A stretch of DNA of 64,000 bases from positions 1,426,001 through 1,490,000 of the forward strand of contig BSYQ01000001.1 of the NCBI GenBank assembly GCA_030272585.1, read 5' to 3'. The notes under the pieces were generated by a model. It worked only from the letters and a program-made list of their open reading frames with translations, was not told where the DNA came from and did not search any database. This DNA comes from Bryopsis sp. KO-2023 (taxonomy: Eukaryota; Chlorophyta; Ulvophyceae; Bryopsidales; Bryopsidaceae). This document shows positions 23,201-34,330 of the stretch, in pieces. Both the position numbers and the translations under genes were made by a program. Position 1 is the stretch's first letter; each line of letters starts with the position of its first letter.

Positions 23201-24480
23201 TCATCCATCACACTGGATCGACAGGTAATTGCCATGTCTTGCGGACGCATCTCCTGTTTTGCTTAATGGCAGACTTTTACCCCCAGAAATTAATAATTGA
23301 TAAATAATTTCTAACTGGAAAAAAATATGTATGTACTGACTTTTTGTGCGTGATGCTGAACAAGCAGGTTTTTTTTTAATTAAAAAAAAATCCATCAAAC
23401 AGCCAAAATAAATCAAACTCTTGTTTTTTTTTTGGAAGGATACCTTCTGCCAAAACAATTCAATTTCCATGCAACATGTCACAATCATGGCAATTCTCAT
23501 GTATGTGTGTGTTTCTTTTTCTTTTTTTCCCCCCAATTTCAAACCACAGGTGCCATCCCTGTTAGCACCTACTTCTCGATCGTGACGCTGTGGTTTATCG
23601 TGTCCATCCCATTGACTTTCCTGGGGGGCTACTTCGGCACTCGGCTGCCGATCTTGGAATACCCAACAAGAACCAATCAAATCCCCCGTCACATCCCATC
23701 ACCCCCCTTGGCAACGCACCCTTGGCTGCTGTTCTTCATCTCTGGGCTGCTTCCATTCGGAACGCTTTTCATTGAGCTCTACTTTGTGATGTCCTCCATC
23801 TGGATGGGTTACTATTACTATCTGTTCGGCTACCTTGCCTTGATTGGGATTTTGACTTTCCTGATCACCACGGAAGTGTCGATTTTGTGTTCGTACGTCC
23901 AGCTGTGTGCTGAAGACTACCTCTGGTGGTGAGTGCCAACCTTTTAGAAAAATAAGACACTTTGTTGTACCTAGCTTCTTATGTTTTGTGGAGTCTGATC
24001 AATTGTGTATTTTCTTAAAAAAAATAGCACTATGTTGTGGAAGGAACTTATGTTTCCACTGTTCAAGGCATGCATGTCGCCATAATAAAAAACGGTGGCA
24101 AAAGCTGGTCCCCTTTTGCGAGCGTCAAAATGGCATGACTCATCCCAAGATTTTCTTTTTTTTTTTTTTTTTTTTTTGTCATATTTTGGTTACGTGGCTG
24201 TCCAATGTGTATTGGGGTTATACTGAGCGTGGTGTTGTGCAAACAAACCAGGTGGCAATCTTTCTACAGAGGGGGCAGCATTGCACTCTACTTGATGATA
24301 TATTCCTTCGGCTTCCTTTTCACCACTCTGCACAATTTGAGCGGGTTCCTGTCAGTCATGTTGTACGTCTGCTACACCGGAATTTTCGTCTGGGGGATAT
24401 ATCTTGCAATGGGCACCGTCGGTTTCCTTTCGTCTCTTGCTTTCACTTATGGAATCTTCCGATCTGTCAAGCTGGATTAA
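20255..24480 (+). CDS. Transmembrane 9 superfamily (EMP70) protein
   Basis: Seven exons close in phase: 20255-20378, 20769-20938, 21307-21375, 21873-22490, 22711-23224, 23550-23928, 24252-24480, giving 700 residues. The first exon encodes a signal peptide (LLAALAVSIHCSSAYYVPG). The lumenal domain has the family hallmarks LTSYETELPYEYYTLPFC and DYRVNMVLDNLPV, with an insert of lysine-rich sequence around GGKKKRKLLEST. The C-terminal half has nine hydrophobic segments including HWFSILNSMLVVVVMAI, GGYFGTRLP and SGLLPFGTLFIELYFVMSS. It ends in RSVKLD, matching the K-x-D/E tail used for COPI-dependent Golgi retention. TM9SF proteins act in Golgi and endosomal membranes in sorting of membrane proteins. 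Family identity is certain; the subfamily is not. Confidence 0.95.
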
Positions 24481-26208
24481 AGTGTTGAATGGATGTTGGA
24501 AAAAAATGGAAAGGGGGGGGGGGGGGGCTGGCAATCATAAACGGAAAAAAAAGGACAAAAAAAGCAAAGTGATAAACGATGGGAACTGGGGCCGTGTCGT
24601 TGGGTAGAAATATGTTCAGGTGTTTGTTTTCTGTAGAGGTCGCTGTGAGTTAGCCAGGGGAGGTGGTGGTTTGTTTTTCTTTATGGGGAAAGGGGGGGGG
24701 GGGAAGCCTTTTGTATTTTTTATACAGCCCAAAGGATACTGGCAGTGTGGAAAAAGTGCTCTGGCTTCAGCTGCAATTGCAAGAACCAGGTGTTACTGTC
24801 ACCAAAAGATGCATTGTGTAAGAGATGGTAGCTGTTTTTTTGAAGGCCCCACAGCAGTTGGTCCAAGGTTAAAATCTCAGCGGTGCAACTGTTCTCCCAA
24901 GACAATACATCGTTCAACCTCCAGTGTTCCATGAAAAAAATCCATGAAATGGTTTCCCCTGCGGCTTTATCTGCTGGTGGGATCTCCATTCCAACTGCAA
25001 CATCAATCAAGTGTCTGGGGGGGGGAGGGGGAGGAGTTTTTCAGCGGGTTGGACCATTGATAGACCCTAATGACCCTTAGGTATGGATTCAATTCTCAAA
25101 ATCCATGACAAATTGCCCATCTTAACCGTTTACATGCTGCCACAGCTACAACCCTTGTTAACCAATCTTTTGATCGATATTTTCAGTATTGCGCCGAGGT
25201 GCACGGTTTGCCATCCACACCAGACTACATTTCCTCTCAAGGGAGCAAATATCTATATAGTTGCTGGTCCAATCTAGGAAAAGGTCGGGAAAAATCGATG
25301 GCCATGAGGATTTGAACCCAGACTAACATAGCCTTCATCTACTTCAATCAATCAATCAATCGATCTCTTCCAGATGCAAACCACCGCTCGGCTTATTATT
25401 TGGCCCAATCGAACCTGCACCTTTCTTTTCAATCCTTTTTTTTCCTTTTTTTGCCCTCCATCGTATCACTGCCTTTTTGTAAAAAAAAAAAAAAAAAAAA
25501 AGATGGAAAAAACTTTTTACACTTAATTAATTATTTACACAAGGTCAGGATCGTCAAAATTGTCCCAAAGACTGAGGTTCCATGCTGACCTGAACCCACA
25601 CCTTGGTCGAAAACCGTATCCATCCAATCAAAGCTTCACGAAACTGTGGCAAACCTACTAGTAGTCAGGAATCACCCCACGTATTGTGTCCTCCCTCTCA
25701 CTGAATTTTAATATGAAAAAAAAACTAAAAGTTTGAAATGAAAAAAATCAGTGTTGATTCCGTTGGTTTTTTTTTGTACCTTTTTTTTTGTTTGTTTAAC
25801 TCCTTTCCTCCTTTCGATCGGTTCAGTCTGCATTGTGCTCCGATGAGCAAGCAATACGGCAGCTGCCCCCAACTTTTATGCACGCAAAGAGTAACTCACA
25901 GAATCCCTCACAAAGTTGAATTCTTTTGAACCCCAATGTTATACCTCCCTTTCAACCCCTCCCCCCCTTTTTACTTTGTATTGTCCCTCAAACACACACG
26001 CAAACGCCTCGGAAATGCTGTTGTCATTTTCCTGAAGGAAGCACGACTCCTATTGTCAACTAGTATCGTTTGTTTTCCGGAGATAAAATCAAAATGATCG
26101 AAACGAACAACACCCCCCCCCCCCCCCAATGTCTCCCTTTTTTTTATTCCCTTTTTTTTATCTTAAAAAAAAAGGATCTTGTTGTTGCGTTTCCTTTTTT
26201 TTTCGACT
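24481..26208. other. Intergenic between convergent genes; homopolymer-rich
   Basis: Holds the 3' ends of the TM9SF gene (plus) and the importin-like gene (minus). There are G runs (24515-24527, 24690-24702), an A run of about 22 near 25480-25501 and a C run near 26102-26117. No gene is seen. Minus strand near 25312 has a T-arm-like TGGGTTCAAATCC word. Confidence 0.45.
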
Positions 26209-28490
26209 TTATCTCGCACTTTTCAATCCACCCTCTCCTTGAGACAGCATCCCTGACAAATCCACCTTGTCTTTCCCGAATGGCTCGACATAGTAGTCCT
26301 CCTCAACACCATCATTCTCATCATCTTCGGACGTGGAATCCTCATCGTCAAGATCCGAGTAGTCCGCCAAAGGCGTATCGATCAACATTGACAAAATTTC
26401 CATGGATTTGGTGCTGATGGCATCATCCGGGTGCATTCTTAATCTAGCTAGCCTCTGAAGGCCCCTGGCACCGCTGATCCATCGGGCATACTCCCAAAAC
26501 TCCTCGTCTTCATCCTGCTGCGAGTATTGCTCGCACTCGAACCCGTTTCCCTCGTCCATCTGCCTCGAAATTAGTATACTCCACAAAGACTCCACCGCAA
26601 GCGTCAAAAACGTCACGTCCACAGACATCAACATGTCACACATCACACGAACCACCTCCATGTTTGCAATCTCCCTGATTTGATCCGGTCCAGCACCCAT
26701 CAATGCATTTCCAATCGCCCAAATCGCTTCGGTTTTCAGATCGGGCGGACCTCGTCTGGCTATCCTGACCAGTTCACCGAAACCATCCTCATCGATGACC
26801 ACTTGGAGTTGCTGCCAAGGTCCAGCGGTGATATTGGACAGTGCCCAGCAAGCTTCTTTCACGATGCGTTTCCCTGGGTGGAACTTCAGGATGCCCACGA
26901 GGAGTCGAACCACACCGCAATCCACGACAGCTTGGGTTTGATCATCGGTGCCTGACACCATGTTGCTGATCGTTCGGAGAACAGGGTATACCACAGTGGG
27001 CTCCTTATGCCTGGAAAAATATCAATAACAACAGCTGTTTCACAGTCTGGCTGAAATCTTCATCACTGCTTCAAGAATCCTTCGCCATGGAAAAATACAT
27101 ATCATTGTCAACAAATCTCTCAGAGTTCATCCAGATAGTTTTCAAGAAAATCGGATTTTCCTGCGATTCTACCCCAGGGCAAAACCTTCGATATATCCCA
27201 GTGATTCTCACTCTCACTTTTGGTGCTGAAACGATATTAAAATGAGTTCATTGACCTCACCAAAGCAAAGGCACCAGACGTTCGCACATCCTGGAGTCGA
27301 TGAACGACTGAACCCGACTCCCAGGCCCCTCAGAAAGATAAGAACACGTGAAGCAGACGTCCTGAAGTAACTCTGGATCATCATCCAAAAGCAACGCTCT
27401 CAAGACAGGGATGCAGTCGACCACCACATCCAGCTCAATTGCAGTTTTTTGGCGGCACACGTTCGAGAGCGCCCAAACGGCAGTCTTGATTTGATCACGT
27501 GAAAGGTCCCGTCGTTCCATGCAACCCAGGATGGCCCTGATGGTGCCATGCTTATTTAAGACTTCACGATGAAAAACATTATCACCTGCAATATTGCCAA
27601 GCGACCACAGTGCCTGTCCAAGAAAACTGCATCTCATCAGCACTTGATTCTTCTTGTGTTGTTTTTTTTTCAATTTCTCGTTCTCTCAAAATTCAATCAT
27701 TGATTGTCGTTTTTTTTCCAGGTGTCCTTCCATCATTTTCAGCACTTGTTCTGGACATCATGCCATTCTGTGATCAACTTTAAGAAAATCGGTGGATTGT
27801 TTTTCCTGATTTTGGTACCTGTTGTGCCAACTGAGCATCGCTCGATCGCAGAAGCTGAATCAGGTGTGGAATCACACCGCTGTCTACGACGGTCCTCGTA
27901 TGGCGTTCGGTGCTGGAGGTCACCAGTACCAATGCTTTTGCAGCTCCAAGCTGTATGAGGTGCAAATGCAGCCAAGGTCAGCACTGTGATCTCAGTACAG
28001 TTTTCTTATTTCTCTGGATGGATGGTGATGATGAACTGGTAGAAAATGCCAGACCTGAAGGGAACGATTCTCTGAGCGAAGTAGCCTCACAAACTCTGGG
28101 ACCAGTCCCATTTGGTGCACTGCAGCAATGTTTTCTGGTTCTGGAATGACATAACGGCACAACATGCAATCAGGGATGGTACCAAATAACGCACAGTTGT
28201 ACAGAATAGAACTCCCAGGGCGACCAACTGACCTTTCGACAGCGCGTCGACGAGGTACACAAGGGCCTGGGCTTGCACGTCTGTGTCGTGAGCCGTGAGT
28301 TGGTCTGCGAGAAGTTGTAGGTTGTCCTCATGACACTGGATGTCACACAGTTGCACCACGTTATCAGCGCAACCTACTCCCAACTTTCGGAGGACCGAAA
28401 AGATAGTTCCGTAAATATCACACCAACCTCCATAGCTGCCATTTGCCGCGTCAAGCTGGAAACCGAGCCCTCCTCCTCCACCCTACCCAT
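26209..28490 (-). CDS. Importin-alpha-like armadillo-repeat protein, no IBB domain
   Basis: Reading on the minus strand, exons 28490-28424, 28373-28233, 28140-28055, 27950-27819, 27613-27261 and 27010-26209 close in phase to about 526 residues. Successive armadillo repeats match importin alpha: MGLVPEFVRLLRSENRSLQ, VVDSGVIPHLIQLL, ALWSLGNIAGDN, AVWALSNVCR, VKEACWALSNITAGP and EAIWAIGNALMGAG. Importin alpha carries nuclear-localisation cargo by the W-x-x-x-N ladder in these repeats; here the ladder is present in several repeats (WSLGN, WALSN, WALSN, WAIGN). The usual Arg/Lys-rich importin-beta-binding N-terminus is missing, and the proposed start (MGRVEEEGSVSS) is acidic. The tail is also acidic (DLDDEDSTSEDDEND). 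The first intron would be only 50 bases, so the 5' end may be wrong and an IBB exon could lie farther upstream. Confidence 0.75.
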
Positions 28491-29841
28491 TTTTGCACGT
28501 ACCACCCCAGAAGGACAACGGAAAAGGGATGCAAGCAAAAACGTGCACGGAAACTTGGGGGGAGCGGTTTGATTTCAGCCTCTCTGCTTCAGTGGCAGGA
28601 CTTCGTGGTGGAAAAGACCGGGGCGCGAATGTGAGACAAGCGCGGAAAGCCTCGTTACTCACACGCTGTGTAGTATCACGGTACGTGTCAGATATTCGAT
28701 CGAAACCCCCTGTGAAACCCACACAGAACTTGGAATTGGAATGCGCTGGGATGGTCGCAAGGAACAATGAGTGTCAAGGTCACACTGCCCGCCCCCCGTG
28801 ATTCTGGCGTGCGGAAACGGCGCTGGACGAGCGCACGAAGATATCTGGACCTCAAGTGGAAAGGACACCGGAGTGCTGTTGTACTGGCTTGCTGCATCCA
28901 TGCGCTTTCTTTCTTCGGATGACCGCCCTTCTGGGCATGAGGAGGTGTAAGCATTCGCGAAAAACTCTGGCCTGGAAACATGGGATTAATTTTACTGAAA
29001 CGCCCACACGCCATCGACCCAGCAAGCAAACTCAATTTGGCTATTTCTGATGTGCGTAGGTTGGCTGGAGGTGGGATCCCCCCCTCCCCCTCCTTCCGTG
29101 TTCTCTTCTAAACCCATATGGCAATCTCCATGAGGTTTCATTAACCAATTCGGGCTTGTCTTTTACAGAATGACTCCCAAATTACCAGAACCACACCCAA
29201 ACAAACACAATCTTCTTTATGGACTGCTCAGTCACCGTCCAGGACCGACTAAGCTTTCTTCTCTTCCTCATAATTCTCAGTCACTACAAGAACTTCCCGA
29301 TTCAATCATTTAGTCTTACAAGAAGTTGCAACCACCAGACTGAAATCGAGTTTGTGAATTGTTATAGAAAAAGAATTGTTATGTCATAGAAAAAGGCCAA
29401 GACACAACGACAAGCATCCCTTTATCCTCCCATTCTGTCTTTACAAAGTTCCAACAGAACTTGCAAAAGGCCAGAAACCACAACTGGAAAAAAGCAATCA
29501 TCTCAGTAAACATCTGATTGAATGAGTTTCAGCATTTGTCTGGAATTGAGCGAGAAGTGGGGGTGTAACTTCGTCGCGTCTTTTTTTAGGACGGGCCTTT
29601 ACCACTTTCGCATCTTTCGGAAATCGGGAGCGGGAGGTGAGCGGAGTTTTCTTGATTTGGGAGGCATCCTTTTTCGATCGAAGACCTGTGCGAATATATA
29701 TTCCTGGTTTTCGAACGCGCGTGGTGCGGTCGTTCAAGGTACCCAACGAGACAGGCGCTGACCCTCGCACGACAACATCCTGGATGTTTCTCGGCTGCCC
29801 CCCCCCTTGTCCTCCTGACTTTGCAGATATTGCTGCGCAAA
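28491..29841. other. Intergenic between divergent genes, no gene seen
   Basis: About 1.35 kb separate the proposed starts. Long frames on both strands at 28490-29040 and 29500-30000 overlap each other and show no family resemblance. It should include both promoters, and might hide 5' exons of either gene. Confidence 0.4.
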
Positions 29842-31746
29842 ATGGCGTGCCTAAAAAACCCTGAATCGACCCTGAAAGTTTTCTTTCGCTCCTTTCCTTC
29901 GTTTTGCTCACGAAACTCCGTTATTGATGATTTCGCCTTGTCGCGCCAAGGGCTGATCGTATTGTCACCACTTCTATCGTGGGCGCGACGGCCTTTGACG
30001 TAATAGAGTGCGCGCATTGGACCGACTTCGTATCCAATATTGTTGGTGGGTTGCGCGCAGGTGGTGGTCGTTCCTGAAGACTGGAATTCTATGTTGACAC
30101 CTGAATTCCCTGTTCAAGAGTTACCTCTGCATCCTTGGCCAGTCCCTTCAAGATTTCAGTGCCTTGGCAGGTGGGTGCCCTCCACCAAACAACCTCAACC
30201 AGTTTTTGTTAAAAAGTGCAACCAGCTTCAAACCACACAGTTGCGGGTTTCCAAACTCCCTCCAGAATCAGTTACCACCCAATCTCTGCTGTCCATGCAT
30301 ACCTCTACTGATAATATTCTAGATGCCCATCCTCGTGCATTTTGCTGGCAGAGAAATCAGTGTTTGTTGCTCATTCGATGTGCTAATTGACTTGGTGGTC
30401 AGTAATTGAGTGTTAGTAATCAATGTGAGTTTTGTGTTTTGGCTTCAGCATCCCCTTCAAGGATTTTTGGGAGCATGGGGATCTGCACGACGAGGCCGGC
30501 ATGGAAGAGGTGATTGGAGTGATAATCAACATTTCAACAGATTGCTCGTTAAAAATCATAGATATGGTTCACTGTTGTAAAGTGTGTTTCTTGATACCAC
30601 TTGCGAAATGATATAATTTTTTTCCTATTAATTTCTCGACTTATAATCTTGGCATCCCTAATATTCGAATAGTACATTGACAACACGATCATTGGTGAAA
30701 TAATTAAATGAATAAATAAATATAAATATATATATTTTTGTATTTTAATATATATTTTTTTTTCGATCTATTTGGGAGAGAAAGAGATCTGCACCTCTTA
30801 GAAAACTCTGCCAACCTGAGTATTTTGGGTGGAAAAATTATTCACGTACTTTTGAACAGGGATATTTCTTTAATTTCTTTTGCATGGGTTGGTGGAATTG
30901 GTTACATAACAATGAGTTAAATTTGCATGCGTTTGTCAGGCTGCGCACCAGATTCACAACCTGTTGGGGGAGCTCTGTGAGTTGGGCCCGTCCGATTTGC
31001 TGACTCACAAAGTGATGCAATGTCTGAAAGCCACCGCGGCATCTGAGCATCTCCACATCGCACACCTGCTCAGTGCCCTTGGATGCAGGTTGAACAGCTT
31101 CAACTGCCAGGCCGATGCAGAGAATGTCCACAGGCGGGCTCTGTGCGTTGCGACGAAAGCCTTAGGACAAGATCACCCCGAGTTGGCGAGCTGCATGGAG
31201 TGGCTGGCTTTCTCTCTGTATTGCCAAGGGAATTTCAAAGAGGCGGTGCTGTTGTGTTACAGCACCATGGTGTTGGTGAGCAACTCGGCGGGACCTCTGC
31301 ACCCCAACATGGCGAACTGCTACTTCAATCTGGCCACCGTTTTGGAGGCCATGAGCTTGTTCGAGCACTCCGGGGTGCTCCGGATGAAAGGCCACTCGAT
31401 TCTGCAGCTTCTGTATGAGCCATACAGGTGCTACCCGGTACCATCCACCCCAGCGACATTGCCCAACGAAGAGGGTTGGGTGGAAGATCAGAATTGCGTT
31501 CTTGACTCTCCGACCTCCGCTTTCAAGGAGGAGAAAATGACGGTTTACCATCAAGATTTTTACCACCCGTATCCTGTGGGGTTCGTCCCGGTGGGCGTGG
31601 AAGCTGGTCTGACTGGGAGCTTGCCGCCAGGTCTGGGGTACCTCGGGTGTGATCCTGGTAATGAAATTCTTTCAGCAGGGTCTGAGGAAAGCTCCAGTAC
31701 TTTGGAGCCAAAAATTTGTGATCCTTTGCCACTAGAAGGCCATTGA
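29842..31746 (+). CDS. Tetratricopeptide (kinesin-light-chain type) protein
   Basis: Exons 29842-29958, 30061-30170, 30449-30509 and 30940-31746 close in phase to about 364 residues. The first exon is the least certain; the others are well supported. The last exon carries TPR repeats of the 42-residue kinesin-light-chain/nephrocystin type: VHRRALCVATKALGQDHPELASCM, followed by LLCYSTMVLVSNSAGPLHPN and NCYFNLATVL. The G-x-x-HP spacing between helices is typical. After the repeats comes a proline- and glycine-rich tail of about 90 residues without a motif. It is presumably a scaffold or adaptor; the partner cannot be read from the sequence. It is shorter than kinesin light chain and lacks its N-terminal heptad region, so it is not simply KLC. 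Confidence 0.7.
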
Positions 31747-33723
31747 ATGGCATCGACTGTGTCCGATACACACGCACATGACTTTTTAACTTTTTTTTTT
31801 GATGTCTTTCCCTTCTCTTTTATTTTCCGTTTTTTTGGTTTTATTTTCTTGGTTTTCGATGGTAGCGGGGGGGATACTAGGAGGTTTTATAAAAAAAAAC
31901 AAAAAAGAAAAGAAAAGTAATTGTTTTTTTTCGGGGGGGTGGGGAGGGGGGGGGGGAGAATTTGGGGTGGGTTGACTGACATGCAGAAATTCACATCAAA
32001 AACAAGAAAAGAAAGGATGTAGTTTGGGTTTCTTATGAAAAAAGGGGGGGGGTGGGGTACGGGCTGATTATTGATCCTTCCAATGAGAGGAAAAGTATAA
32101 AAAGGAAAAAAATCAAAACAGAAAAAAAAAGGAGACGCAATGAGAAATCATATGTTTTTATATTCACTTCATTGAGTGTGAGAGAGTCTGGGGGGAAAGA
32201 GGGGGGGGGAAATGGTAGGCACTGAAAAAGATCATTCTTCTGTGTTTCTTTTTATTGGGAGTGCGTCTTTTCTTGTTTTGCCTATCTTATTTAGTTCACA
32301 ATCGGCAAGCCTTTTGAAAAGAGAAGGGAAACCCTGAAAACCCAAAAGAAAATCGAAAAATAGAGGCGAATGGGGGGTTGGAGGAGCAAGGTTGGGTGTT
32401 TTAAAAGAAATACAAGAATGGGTTGGGTTTGGGATTAGAGGAGAATTACATGCAGTGGGGTCACTCATCTGTCAAGCATTCATTTCATTTTCTCGACGCC
32501 GTCCGAAGTGCCAATTGCTTTTGAGGGTTTTTTTTTTTTTCATTTCGTTCTTTCTGAGACGAGAGGCAAGTTGCCGGTCTGTAGAGAGACAAAAAAAAAA
32601 AATTGGAACGAGAATCCAAAAAAAAAAAAAAAAAACTTTTTCGGGGCGATTTCTACTTGCGAGCATGGCACGTCAGGCTTCGAAAAACTTTTTTTTAGCT
32701 TAAGCTATATTATAACGTGTGCAGTTTGATTGACGAAAGGAAAAAAAAATTCACAGAGGCATGCAATACGAGAGGGAAAAAGAACCAAAAAAAAAAGAGA
32801 CAAGGAAAAAAGATAAGAAGAGGGCAGCAATGAATAAGGCTGACTAAAATTTTATAGGAACGAATGAGGTGTTTTTCGTAGCTCTGTATGCATCGCACAC
32901 ATACAAGGGGGGGGGGGGGGGGGGGTAAAGAAAAAAAAAGATGGTTGGGTAGGATAGAACTGTGAAATTTAGGTCGGGTGCATTCTATGGATCAAATTTC
33001 ATTTGGGGGTTCAGAGGGGAAAAAAAGGAAGAAGAAAAAAACAAAAAAGTGAGTGCAAAGCATGCACACTTAGGAGTAGCATCGTTCGTTTTCATTTAAA
33101 TTTGATTGTTTTTGCCCAGGAAAGAATGGGTGTAATTGGTGAAAAAGCCTTTCTGTTTATATCTACATTTTTTTTCTTCTTATTTTGGAGAGGTTTGGTT
33201 TCTGGTGGTGGTGGCCTTGCATAGAGTGGTGTTTTTTTTTTTTTCATTTTTCTTCTTTTCTTTTATCTTGTTTTGTCGAGAGCCATTGTTTTAGTATGGT
33301 TTTTTTTATGAGAGGATATGTCATGTTGTATGAGTCATCAAACTCTCGACGGAGCAACACTTTGTATGATTTCGGTCCGGTTTCGGCACCGTCCCTAACA
33401 TTACACTGGTAATTCACAGTCAATCCTTGATGCAGAGTTCAAATCTTGCTGGGTGCATCGTAGTTTCCTACATTGTTATCAGATTTAGGCCCCCTGATCC
33501 AGACAGATCATTGTCTAATGCATGCTTGAGCTCGAGGTAGTATTTGGGCGATATTATTTTCAGCATTTGGGTTATTAATTTCAGCAGAAAAGCTATACTA
33601 GGGGTGATTGATTTTCACCTCACCCAGCCTTGTTTTAGAAGGAAGGATTCTGGCACTTGACCCGCAGTTGGGCGTTTTCTCCACATTGTTTTTGCTGGGA
33701 GTAATTCGAGTTCTTTTGTTAAT
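31747..33723. other. 2-kb homopolymer-rich, gene-free DNA
   Basis: An unusual density of mononucleotide runs: G runs at 31935-31957 (interrupted), 32044-32051 and 32907-32925 (19 G), many A8-A18 runs and several T10-T14 runs. Purines dominate the plus strand. No gene is seen. The left part is the 3' UTR of the TPR gene. Confidence 0.6.
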
Positions 33724-34060
33724 AGGGATGTTCAGCAATTCAACGATAGCACTATCTCGACGTTATTACTAATCGAAATAGCGTCGTTGGGGCGAGTCGG
33801 GAGTCATCTGACCGCTTCAAAAAGGGGGTCATCCGCTGCACAAGTGCAGCGATAATAGGGGGTATCCGTCGACCATCTGGCTGCATTTCACATGTCGTAC
33901 AAGTCGCTGCCCGCAAGCAAATTCCCGAAATTCTGCTCCGCGCGCGTTTTGCCGTCCAGATAGGCGGTGCGTCGTTTTCGTGGTGCGTCGTGTGGTCCTT
34001 ACGCGAGCTGGGAAAGAGGTGTGTATTTGCTTCGTGTTTGTGGAGAAAGCCCAACGAGCG
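33724..34060 (+). mobile_element. Left arm of a long inverted repeat, transposon-like
   Basis: This arm begins AGGGATGTTCAGCAATTC and is the reverse complement, with small indels, of 38543-38891. The inner 230 bases are almost identical between the arms; the outer 110 are more diverged. Flanking AAT at 33721-33723 matches AAT at 38892-38894, a possible 3-base target duplication. A second short matching block lies inside (34065-34088 with 38292-38317). Confidence 0.75.
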
Positions 34061-34330
34061 CGATGGGTCGCAGAAAGCGGCGCACTGGCGGGTTTTTCTC
34101 TATCGATGCAAAGACAGCAAGAGTCACGGCGACGAATAGGTTTCAGAGTCGCGAAGCAGAAGTTCGGGCAGATTGCACTTGGGTTGGCTCTACGATTGTG
34201 TGCAATCAAACGAAAACGTAAAGCTAAGATATTTGATTTCTTGTTTTTGTTTTTCTTAGCATGTTCTATCGCTGAAGTGGGAAAGTTAATTTTTATTGTA
34301 TATCAAAAATATCTTTTTATTATCCTTCAG

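Noticed and set aside
22028-23692. Long minus-strand frames opposite the TM9SF gene
   Set aside because: They are antisense shadows of exons whose plus-strand reading is an unmistakable TM9SF protein.
29498-30017. Minus-strand frames of about 140 codons upstream of the TPR gene
   Set aside because: Basic, low-complexity, overlapping each other and the proposed first TPR exon, with no family resemblance.
33980-34230. Possible first exon MGRRKRRTGGFF inside the left arm region
   Set aside because: Part of it falls in the block repeated in the right arm, and no donor could be tied convincingly to the exon at 34331.
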